Source of the DNA: Sulfurimonas sp.
GTDB taxonomy: Bacteria; Campylobacterota; Campylobacteria; Campylobacterales; Sulfurimonadaceae
Assembly: GCA_021648465.1 (NCBI GenBank)
Contig: JAKISR010000006.1
Coordinates: 1 to 54,853, forward strand
DNA: 54,853 nt
Direction: 5' to 3'
In this document: piece after piece, positions 16,387 to 23,239 of the stretch
Numbering within the stretch: the stretch's first letter is position 1
Layout of the letters: every line of letters starts with the position of its first letter
The notes under the pieces: generated by a model
What the model was told of the DNA's origin: nothing
The model's database searches: none
What the model saw: only the letters and a program-made list of their open reading frames with translations
Program-made: the position numbers and the translations under genes

Positions 16387-17344
16387 ATATCTTATCCCCT
16401 TACTATTTTTTGCCATCTTAATTATTTCCCCTTTTATAGGTGTAGTTTCTCTAAATATACAAGATATATTTAATTCAAATCATCTAAGCTCAACTATATT
16501 TTTTGACCTGAGACTTCCTAGAGTTTTTTTTGCATTTTTTGCAGGAGTTATTTTAGCCTTGAGTGGGCTTCTTTTTCAAACTTTATTTCGCAATGCTCTT
16601 ATGACTCCATACACTTTAGGAATCTCTAGTGGTGCAGTTTTAGGTGCTGGAATTGCTATAAAACTAGGTCTTGGAGCTATGGTATTTGGCATTGCAACCA
16701 TTAGTATATTTGGTTTTATTGGAGCAATATTTACAGTTTTTTTGCTTGTCTTTTTTTCACGCTATCTTAAAAACTCTCAACAAGAATCACTCTTACTTTT
16801 AGGGATAGCTCTCTCACTTTTTTATACTTCTTGTTTAATGATCATTTTTTATCTTGGAACCACTATACAAAACGATATGCTTATCCGTTTCACCATGGGT
16901 TCACTCTCCATAATTGGCTGGCAAAGTCCTATAACTATTGGGATTATTGCTTGTTTGCTACTTCTTATCATCTACATATATCGTTTTGAGTTACAGCTCT
17001 TAAGTATCTCAGATGAGAGTGCAACTCTTAAGGGTGTTGACACTAAAAAAGTCACCCTCGTGCTTCTTATTGTTTCATCTTTTGGGATAGGAACACTTGT
17101 TAGTATTAGTGGGCCTATCGGTTTTGTAGGGTTAATAGTTCCTCATATGGTCTCAAAAATATACCCATCTACAGTAAATAATCGTATCATTAAAACTGCT
17201 CTATTTGGTGGTCTATTTTTAGTTTTTTGTGACACAATAACAAGAACCTTACAAACTGGAAGTGAATTACCTATTGGGATAGTTACAGCGCTTATTGGTG
17301 GACCATTTTTTATATATCTAATTATAAACAGGAGTAAGAAATGA
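16379..17344 (+). CDS. btuC: Corrinoid ABC transporter permease, BtuC-like
   Basis: The 321-residue FecCD/BtuC-family permease has about ten membrane helices. LRLPRVFFAFFAGVILALSG near residues 43-62 and the ISGPIGFVGLIVPHM coupling segment near 240-255 are family hallmarks. It overlaps the ATPase gene and, by ATGA, the Cys-rich gene downstream. Substrate assignment follows from the linked cob genes. Confidence 0.88.
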   Translation: MSRYLIPLLFFAILIISPFIGVVSLNIQDIFNSNHLSSTIFFDLRLPRVFFAFFAGVILALSGLLFQTLFRNALMTPYTLGISSGAVLGAGIAIKLGLGAMVFGIATISIFGFIGAIFTVFLLVFFSRYLKNSQQESLLLLGIALSLFYTSCLMIIFYLGTTIQNDMLIRFTMGSLSIIGWQSPITIGIIACLLLLIIYIYRFELQLLSISDESATLKGVDTKKVTLVLLIVSSFGIGTLVSISGPIGFVGLIVPHMVSKIYPSTVNNRIIKTALFGGLFLVFCDTITRTLQTGSELPIGIVTALIGGPFFIYLIINRSKK

Positions 17345-17769
17345 GCTATGCGTCTTGGTTTGAGTCTCATGCTACGAAACATAAAAAAATTGTAGATAAA
17401 CTTATATTAAAAGGCTATACGAAAGAGCAAATCATAGAGTACTTTGAGTTTGAAAACATGGTAAAAGAGGAAAATGATTTTTGTCCTCTTTATAAAACAA
17501 ATACTAAATGCCATGAGATGGAAGGTCTAAACTGTTATCTGTGTGCTTGTCCTCACTTTCGATTTGATGATGATGGATTAGAGACCTATAATGGAAGTAA
17601 AATATTAAGCACATGCGATATAAAAAATGGTGAAAAAGTTGCAGAGAAATGTAATATACACCATAATTGTTCAAAGTGCAGTGTGCCTCACCATAAAGCT
17701 TATGTAAAAAAGATTTTTGATTTGGATTGGAAAAAGATTATGAACAATTGTGCACCAGATGATGTTTAA
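17341..17769 (+). CDS. Cysteine-rich protein linked to cobalamin genes
   Basis: This 142-residue cytoplasmic protein has ten cysteines. A dense middle cluster (FCPLY, then GLNCYLCACPHF) resembles the Cys-rich small domain (PF04071 type) found near cobalamin genes in other microbes. A second cluster (KCNIHHNCSKCSVPHH) adds more Cys/His ligands, so it probably binds zinc or an Fe-S cluster. It starts inside the btuC stop (ATGA), so it belongs to the uptake operon. A role in handling or sensing corrinoid is a guess from position. Confidence 0.65.
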   Translation: MSYASWFESHATKHKKIVDKLILKGYTKEQIIEYFEFENMVKEENDFCPLYKTNTKCHEMEGLNCYLCACPHFRFDDDGLETYNGSKILSTCDIKNGEKVAEKCNIHHNCSKCSVPHHKAYVKKIFDLDWKKIMNNCAPDDV

Positions 17770-17815
17770 TAAAACATAAGTGATAATTCTTAAAAATATT
17801 ATTATCCTCTTTTAA

Positions 17816-17992
17816 TTACTTTACATCTGATACTTGAGCCAATGCCTCTTTAAGAAACTTAGCTGTTCCTTTTTTTGATCTCTCTTCTAAGTAATCATAC
17901 GATTTAAGTGCTGATAGCTTTTCAGAAACAGCAGTAGATATAAATTGACTTATAGCAATATATTCTTTTTTTGAAAATTCTTCTAAATTCAT
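17816..17992 (-). CDS. Shortened HicB/RHH-type antitoxin, partner of the PIN toxin
   Basis: This 58-residue protein matches the C-terminal part of ribbon-helix-helix antitoxins of the HicB-like family: an ISQFISTAVSEKLSAL helix, then YDYLEERSKKGTAKFLKEAL and a VSDVK end. The usual N-terminal beta-strand and first helix (about 15-20 residues), which form the DNA-contacting ribbon, are missing. The ATG at 17992 lies one base after the toxin stop, so translation is coupled; a GTG at 18004 would add only four residues. Either autoregulation is lost or dimerisation differs. Toxin-before-antitoxin order is also less common. Confidence 0.65.
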   Translation of the reverse strand: MNLEEFSKKEYIAISQFISTAVSEKLSALKSYDYLEERSKKGTAKFLKEALAQVSDVK

Positions 17993-17993
17993 A

Positions 17994-18434
17994 TTATAAA
18001 ACACCTTTTTTTAATAATTGCATTGGTGTTAATATGTCTATATTAAAATACTCTTCAACACCTTGAAAATCTTTTGTATGGTGTGTAATTATCGCATCTG
18101 CGTTAGCATTAAGAGCTGTTTCTAAAACTTTATCATCAAAGTCATCTTTTAAATACGGTACCCATAAAAAATCATGTTTTGTCCTATAAGATATTGCAAT
18201 GACATTTGCTATTATCATCTTAATGTCTTCATAAGAAAAGCTCTCGTATCTCTCCATATTTTCAGGCTGAAGTAAAATATTTTCAAATTCTAAAACTACA
18301 GGAAATGAAACCACATTGTACAAGTACTTTTTCTCAGCTTTTATTGCTAAAAGTTCAAGCAACATAAAAGAATCACTTTTTTTTGATAAAAGTGCGGATA
18401 ACAATATATTTTTATCAATAACGATTTTATACAT
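17994..18434 (-). CDS. PIN-domain toxin (putative ribonuclease)
   Basis: This 146-residue protein is of the TIGR00305-type PIN family. It has VIDKNILLSALL (Asp7, Asn9), an acidic VVLEFENIL helix and DDFDDKVLETALNANADAIIT. The last acidic position, often GD before K-D-F in relatives, reads HH-T-KDF here, so one catalytic acid may be replaced. PIN toxins cut RNA. It lies convergent to the btu operon and divergent from cobU. A TATAAT ends 7 bases before the ATG with no ribosome site. Confidence 0.75.
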   Translation of the reverse strand: MYKIVIDKNILLSALLSKKSDSFMLLELLAIKAEKKYLYNVVSFPVVLEFENILLQPENMERYESFSYEDIKMIIANVIAISYRTKHDFLWVPYLKDDFDDKVLETALNANADAIITHHTKDFQGVEEYFNIDILTPMQLLKKGVL

Positions 18435-18440
18435 ATAAAA

Positions 18441-18446
18441 ATTATA
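18441..18446 (-). promoter_or_regulatory. Predicted -10 (TATAAT), leaderless-type, PIN toxin gene
   Basis: TATAAT on the minus strand ends 7 bases before the A of ATG at 18434. The surroundings are extremely AT-rich, so a chance match is more likely here than at the other sites. Confidence 0.35.
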
Positions 18447-18635
18447 TATAAAAGCATATTAAAACTAAATAATTATTACTCATAAAAGGCAATAAATAAA
18501 ATGAATTCTTTAAGTTACATTTGTTTATAGACTTTTTGATAAAATCAACCCAAAATATAAAAGTTATAACTTGAAAATTTACAAAACAGATGCTACTAAA
18601 AACTTTGCTTTGCATAAATAGATATAGATTTTAGA

Positions 18636-18641
18636 TAAAAT
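18636..18641 (+). promoter_or_regulatory. Predicted -10 (TAAAAT), leaderless-type, cobU
   Basis: TAAAAT ends 7 bases before the cobU ATG and no Shine-Dalgarno is present. The 213-base gap from 18435 to 18647 holds no other gene or obvious riboswitch. Confidence 0.4.
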
Positions 18642-18647
18642 TCTATT

Positions 18648-19151
18648 ATGAAAAGAAAAAAAACTCTATTTATCGGTGGAATTAAAAGTGGTAAATCTCT
18701 TAATGCTCAAGAATACATACTTAAAAATTCTACAAAAAAGCCCATATATTTAGCAACAACTGAATTTATAGATGAAGAGATGCAAAAAAGATTAAATGCT
18801 CACAAAACAAGCAGAAGTAATAAGTTTGAAACTATAGAAGAAGCTCTTGAGCTAAAAAAAATTATATCTGTGTCTAGTAGTGCAATTTTGGTTGAGTGTG
18901 TTAGCATGTGGATAAACAACATGTTATACCATCAAAAAACTCTCCAAAATATACTAAACGAACTAGAAGCTATTTTAAAACTTGATAAAGAGATAGTGTT
19001 TGTTTTAAATGATGTTGGAAGTGGGGTAATACCTGATAATAAACTAGCAAGAGAGTTTGTTGACATAAGTGGTAAGCTATCTCAACTTATAGCGCAAAAT
19101 TGTGATGAAGTTTATCATACCATCGCAGGAATATCAACGAGAATAAAATGA
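18648..19151 (+). CDS. cobU: Adenosylcobinamide kinase / guanylyltransferase
   Basis: CobU phosphorylates adenosylcobinamide and attaches GMP to form adenosylcobinamide-GDP, the salvage entry to the nucleotide loop of B12. The P-loop GGIKSGKS is at residues 10-17. His52 in RLNAHKTSR matches the guanylylated histidine. The NDVGSGVIPDNKLAREFVD segment corresponds to the family's NEVG-G-VP block. The length of 167 fits. It is the first of four overlapping genes, and its ATG lies right after a -10-like box. Confidence 0.92.
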   Translation: MKRKKTLFIGGIKSGKSLNAQEYILKNSTKKPIYLATTEFIDEEMQKRLNAHKTSRSNKFETIEEALELKKIISVSSSAILVECVSMWINNMLYHQKTLQNILNELEAILKLDKEIVFVLNDVGSGVIPDNKLAREFVDISGKLSQLIAQNCDEVYHTIAGISTRIK

Positions 19152-19876
19152 AAAATATTTTTAATGGTTTTGCTCTAGCTATCTCTATGCTCACTATCAT
19201 TCCATTTTTTAAAATTCACAATTTTTACAAGGGTATTAACGGTTATGGGGTGATGTTTTATCCTTTAGTAGGTTTTATACTTGGTTTAATTTTATGGACT
19301 ATTTACTCTGTTTTATCATTATATATCTCATCATTTCATTTGGGAATTATCATTTTTGCTATACTTGTTTTACTTACTGGGGCTCTTCATATTGATGGTT
19401 TTAGCGATACTATTGATGGTTTTTATGTCTCAAAAGACAAAGCACTAAAAGTTATGAAAGATTCTCATGTTGGTGGAATGGGAATGATAATAACAGCCAC
19501 TTTTTTAATACTAAAAGCATCTTCACTAGCAAATTTTGAAGCCTTTTATCTTTTACCAATTATTTTAATGCTCTCAAGATTAAATGCTGTTTTAGCAATT
19601 TATCTCTATCCATATATTAGCCAAAATGGCATGGCCACTTTAGCAAAAGAAGAACTAACAAAATCACAGATTTTTATAACAATTCTCTACTCTATAGTTT
19701 TAACATTTATATTTGGTGGCACTATATTATTGGTTGGCTCACTGTTAGTTTTGTTTATTTTGAAATACTTTTTCATTAAAAGATATGGTGGGTTTAGTGG
19801 TGATATTTATGGTTTTACTATTGAAGTAACAGAGTTGATTTTACTAAATATCATTCTTTTTGGAATTCTTACATGA
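19148..19876 (+). CDS. cobS: Adenosylcobinamide-GDP ribazoletransferase (cobalamin synthase)
   Basis: CobS is the integral membrane enzyme that joins adenosylcobinamide-GDP with alpha-ribazole (phosphate) to finish the cobalamin. The 242 residues contain six to seven membrane helices and the hallmark GALHIDGFSDTIDGFY at 78-93, whose aspartates bind Mg2+. GGMGMI near 114-119 is also typical. It overlaps cobU and cobC by ATGA each. Confidence 0.92.
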   Translation: MKNIFNGFALAISMLTIIPFFKIHNFYKGINGYGVMFYPLVGFILGLILWTIYSVLSLYISSFHLGIIIFAILVLLTGALHIDGFSDTIDGFYVSKDKALKVMKDSHVGGMGMIITATFLILKASSLANFEAFYLLPIILMLSRLNAVLAIYLYPYISQNGMATLAKEELTKSQIFITILYSIVLTFIFGGTILLVGSLLVLFILKYFFIKRYGGFSGDIYGFTIEVTELILLNIILFGILT

Positions 19877-20409
19877 GGATAACTTTAGTTCGTCATTGTG
19901 AAGTTCAAAAAGAATATATAGGATGCTACAATGGGCACAATAACATTAAATTATCTAAATATGGAGATACTCAAGCGAAAGAGCTAGCTAAGAAATTATA
20001 TACTCCAGAATTTGATATTATTTTTTGTTCTGACTTACTTCGTGCAAAAGAAAGTGTAAAATATTTTAAAAACTATAAAAATATCATCTATACAGATAAA
20101 CTAAGAGAAAAATCATGGGGAAAACATGAAGGGCTTAATTTTGATGAGATTATAGCTCAAAATGAGATAAAGTACATAAAATTTTTTCAATGGATAGAAG
20201 CACTTGATGGAGAACCTTATCAAGAGTATATAAAAGGGATAAAAAAGTTTTTTTTAGAGTATTTAAAATCATTAGAAAAAGAAAATATTTTAATCATAAC
20301 TCACGCTGGAGTTATACGAACTTTTTTAAGCATAGTTAGAAATATCTCTCTTGAAGAGGCTTTTAAAATTAAAATAAATTATGGAGATTTAATAGTTGAA
20401 AACATATAA
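19873..20409 (+). CDS. cobC: Alpha-ribazole phosphatase (histidine phosphatase family)
   Basis: CobC removes the phosphate from alpha-ribazole 5'-phosphate (or adenosylcobalamin 5'-phosphate). The active site is ITLVRHCEV with His8 (RHC where most members have RHG), a second-site CSDLLRAKES near 55-64, and THAGVIRTFL near 146-155. The 178-residue length is normal. It overlaps cobS by ATGA and cobT by 14 bases. Confidence 0.85.
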   Translation: MRITLVRHCEVQKEYIGCYNGHNNIKLSKYGDTQAKELAKKLYTPEFDIIFCSDLLRAKESVKYFKNYKNIIYTDKLREKSWGKHEGLNFDEIIAQNEIKYIKFFQWIEALDGEPYQEYIKGIKKFFLEYLKSLEKENILIITHAGVIRTFLSIVRNISLEEAFKIKINYGDLIVENI

Positions 20410-21451
20410 TATTTTTACAAATAAAATAGACTCTCTTCCTGATGGAAAAGCAGATTTTTTACTAGCTGCTAGTGTTACAAAAACTTGTATGATAGATGGT
20501 ATAACTCAAGCTGGAATTCATGGTATGATTGACTTTACACCTACACTTGATGCTGAATTTATAGCAAATGAAAAAGTTTTCTCTATTGATGAACTTGCTG
20601 AAACTCCAACTGGTGTGCCAACTCCAGCTATTATAACAAGGGCAGTACATAACTTAATCCCTTTTAGTTCAATAGAAATTTTAAACTTAGGACTCTCTTA
20701 TCCTGCACAAAACACCACTTCTCATAGCTTCGATATATTTCCATCTAGTTCTATTATCTCAGGAGCAAATATTGATGCTAAAGAGATTTTTGCCAAAGGT
20801 ATAAAATGTGGTAAATCGTATGAACTAAAGGGTAGTTATCTCATACTTGCAGAGAGTACACCAGGCGGAACAACAACTGCAACTGCTAGTGCATTGGCAC
20901 TTGATTATGATTGTGCAAATGATTTTTCATCTAGCTTTTTAAACTCTCCAAATAATATAAAAAATCAAACTATAAAAAAGGCTTTATCGCTTATAAATAA
21001 TGACATGAGCAGTTTTGAAAAGCTCTCACTTGTAAGTGATAATATGCTTATTTTTTGTGCTGGTTTTTTATTAGAAGCTTCAAGAAGATTTCATGTAGTT
21101 TTATCAGGGGGAACTCAGATGGTAGCATGTCTGCTTATAGCAGATAAATTAAAAGAAGATATTCTTATGAGAATTAAAAGTGATAATATTACTTTAGCAA
21201 CTACTTCTTGGATAGTTGATGATAAAAATTCTGATATTAAACATTTGCTCTCACTTCTTAGCTACAAGCCTCACGCTATTTATACCTCTTTCTCATTTGC
21301 ACAAAGTGAAATTCCTATACTTAAAAAATATGATGATGGAGAAGTAAAAGAGGGTGCTGGAGCAGGTGGAGCATTAGCTTATGCATATGCAAATAAAAGT
21401 AATAATGATGAGCTACTGAAGGCAATAGAGTATATTATATATTCTATGTAA
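20396..21451 (+). CDS. cobT: Nicotinate-nucleotide phosphoribosyltransferase CobT-like (TIGR00303 type)
   Basis: CobT activates the lower-ligand base (such as dimethylbenzimidazole) with nicotinate mononucleotide. The 351-residue protein has the divergent CobT layout seen in archaea and cyanobacteria: AASVTKTCMIDGITQAGIHG early, a Gly/Thr-rich STPGGTTTATASALAL near 160-175, and a C-terminal EGAGAGGALAYAYA. The start is TTG at 20396, inside cobC; no better start is visible. This closes a salvage pathway (CobU, CobS, CobC, CobT) with no de novo corrin ring genes in the window. Confidence 0.82.
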   Translation: MKTYNIFTNKIDSLPDGKADFLLAASVTKTCMIDGITQAGIHGMIDFTPTLDAEFIANEKVFSIDELAETPTGVPTPAIITRAVHNLIPFSSIEILNLGLSYPAQNTTSHSFDIFPSSSIISGANIDAKEIFAKGIKCGKSYELKGSYLILAESTPGGTTTATASALALDYDCANDFSSSFLNSPNNIKNQTIKKALSLINNDMSSFEKLSLVSDNMLIFCAGFLLEASRRFHVVLSGGTQMVACLLIADKLKEDILMRIKSDNITLATTSWIVDDKNSDIKHLLSLLSYKPHAIYTSFSFAQSEIPILKKYDDGEVKEGAGAGGALAYAYANKSNNDELLKAIEYIIYSM

Positions 21452-21453
21452 GA

Positions 21454-21470
21454 GTAATTATTAATATTAC
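21454..21470. promoter_or_regulatory. GTAAT-N7-ATTAC palindrome, possible Fur/Zur-type operator
   Basis: This perfect 5-bp-arm inverted repeat is embedded in AT-rich DNA. It lies immediately upstream of the -10-like TAAAAT at 21473-21478 and the small His/Cys protein gene. Length and AT-rich arms resemble Fur-family sites. The identity is a guess. Confidence 0.35.
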
Positions 21471-21472
21471 GA

Positions 21473-21478
21473 TAAAAT
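21473..21478 (+). promoter_or_regulatory. Predicted -10 (TAAAAT), leaderless-type
   Basis: TAAAAT ends 8 bases before the ATG at 21486, with no ribosome site between (CTCACTT). Confidence 0.4.
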
Positions 21479-21485
21479 CTCACTT

Positions 21486-21752
21486 ATGAAACTTAAAATG
21501 CTTTTATCTATACTTTTTTTAATTGTTACAACCTTTTCTGCTATACATGAAATAGAGCATATTGCACATAATGATAGCTCATCATGTCTTATTTGTCATG
21601 TTAATGACAATTTAGCACTAGATGACATACAAGATAAATTTAAAAATATTGAAATTTTTTATTTTGAAAAAAATTCATATAGTAATCAAGTTTTAAGTCT
21701 TCATATTAAAAAATATACTGACCAAAATCAAGCACCACCTTCACTATCCTAA
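21486..21752 (+). CDS. Small exported His/Cys protein, 88 aa
   Basis: A signal peptide or membrane helix (about 1-19) is followed by a short mature part with HEIEHIAH and SCLICHV, giving a cluster of His and Cys suited to metal binding. CLICH fits the CxxCH pattern, but the protein lacks other cytochrome features. It loosely resembles DUF2946-like small proteins found near metal-uptake genes. It is followed after 63 bases by a His-rich outer membrane protein, so the pair may serve metal (zinc) handling. No function is proven. Confidence 0.55.
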   Translation: MKLKMLLSILFLIVTTFSAIHEIEHIAHNDSSSCLICHVNDNLALDDIQDKFKNIEIFYFEKNSYSNQVLSLHIKKYTDQNQAPPSLS

Positions 21753-21815
21753 CTATCAAAAAATAAAATAAAAAACTTTACAAAAATAAAATATTATTAC
21801 AAATAGGATAGAACT

Positions 21816-23174
21816 ATGAAAAAGTTAACTTACTTATCATTAGTTGCATCTTCATTTCTTTTAGCTGATACTGATATAGAGCAGTCAAAAATGCAAGTGA
21901 ATAAACAGCAACAAATTATACAAAAAAATGAGAGTGTGCAAATATTACATACTCATGAAGTACATGAAAAAGATGAAGAATCTAAATATTTAAAATATAT
22001 ACCTGATATATTGCTAATATCTGATTTTTCTTATGTAAATAGAAATAAAAAAGATAGTGAAATTATTCACCTTGAAATACCTGGCATTGTTCATGGATTA
22101 CTTGGCGAACACTCAGATGGTGGCAATACTCATTCAACTTATAATGCAAATAATGGTTTAAATCTAAACTATGTTGAGTTATTGCTCTCTAGTGATATAA
22201 ATCCTTTTTTTGCTATTGATTCCACCATACATTTTAGTGAGGATGTAGTTGAAATAGAAGAGCTATTTTTTACTTCAACAATATTAGATAGTAGCGTAAA
22301 AATAAAAGGTGGTAAATTTCTATCAAACTTTGGTAATATAAATGAAAAGCATCATCATGTATGGAGTTTTAGCGATATGCCATTGGTTTATGAAAGCTTT
22401 TTAGGATTACATGGCATAAACGAGATAGGACTACAGCTTCAATGGATCGCACCAATAGATACATATCTAATGGTTGGTGTAGAGATATTAGAGGGTAAAA
22501 ATGAACACTCTTTTGGACATAAAATGTTAGGTGATGATGCATCACCAATTGCAAAAGAAACAAATATTCCATCTCTTTTTATTGCTTATATAAAGTCATC
22601 TTTTAATATTTATGATACATCTATAAATGGTGGTATATCTTATGCAAATGCAGATGCAAGACTTGATCACTCTAGCGATGAAGATCCTAGTGTATTTAGT
22701 GGAGATAGTGAACTTTACGGTGTAGATTTACAAGTAAAACATTATTTTGGTTTGCATAATTTTTTATCATGGCAAAGTGAATTATTAATAAGGAATATGA
22801 AAGGTAATCAATACACTCTTGACCCAAATAACACTACACTTGTAACTGACACAGCACATTTAGATAAAAAACAAGCAGGATTTTACACTCAACTAGAGTA
22901 TGGGTTTAATAAAAATTACAAAACAGCTATAAGATATGACACTATCTATAAAAATGATGTTTTAAGTGATGGCATAAATTTAAATGAGCCTGTATCATTA
23001 AATAAATACTCTGCAATGATAGAGTATCAAATGAGTCAATATGCAAAATTTAGACTCCAATATAACCATAATGAAGCACTTTATAACGAAGATGGTTTAA
23101 AGCAAAAAATCAACACTCTTATTTTTCAAGTGAATATCTCTATTGGTACTCATAATAGTGATAAACATCACTAA
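21816..23174 (+). CDS. His-rich outer membrane beta-barrel protein, possibly zinc-related
   Basis: This 452-residue exported protein has a signal peptide (about 1-17, ending LLAD), an N-terminal His/Glu segment (HTHEVHEKDEE, about 50-60), and a porin-like barrel made of alternating strands. The GGKFLSNFGNINEKHHHVWS stretch and the following PLVYESFLG are reminiscent of outer membrane proteins encoded near zinc-uptake systems. Histidines are strikingly frequent. AGGA precedes the ATG at good spacing. There is no plug domain, so it is not a TonB receptor. The zinc link is inferred from composition and recalled family context. Confidence 0.6.
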   Translation: MKKLTYLSLVASSFLLADTDIEQSKMQVNKQQQIIQKNESVQILHTHEVHEKDEESKYLKYIPDILLISDFSYVNRNKKDSEIIHLEIPGIVHGLLGEHSDGGNTHSTYNANNGLNLNYVELLLSSDINPFFAIDSTIHFSEDVVEIEELFFTSTILDSSVKIKGGKFLSNFGNINEKHHHVWSFSDMPLVYESFLGLHGINEIGLQLQWIAPIDTYLMVGVEILEGKNEHSFGHKMLGDDASPIAKETNIPSLFIAYIKSSFNIYDTSINGGISYANADARLDHSSDEDPSVFSGDSELYGVDLQVKHYFGLHNFLSWQSELLIRNMKGNQYTLDPNNTTLVTDTAHLDKKQAGFYTQLEYGFNKNYKTAIRYDTIYKNDVLSDGINLNEPVSLNKYSAMIEYQMSQYAKFRLQYNHNEALYNEDGLKQKINTLIFQVNISIGTHNSDKHH

Positions 23175-23194
23175 TTTTAGAGAAACTAGTGATA

Positions 23195-23217
23195 GATTGG
23201 TGCTAAATGCATCAATC
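23195..23217. terminator. Probable terminator hairpin between convergent genes
   Basis: GATTGGTGC and GCATCAATC form a 9-bp stem with one G-T pair and a 5-base loop, 20 bases after the outer membrane protein stop. On the plus strand it is followed by AGTTTTTA. It lies just before the end of the convergent helicase gene. Confidence 0.45.
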
Positions 23218-23239
23218 ACAAATAGTTTTTAAAGCTTTA

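Noticed and set aside
21486..21752. Cytochrome c assignment for the small CLICH protein
   Set aside because: There is a single CxxCH in an 88-residue protein without a cytochrome fold or distal ligand context. The nearby HEIEH points more to metal binding.
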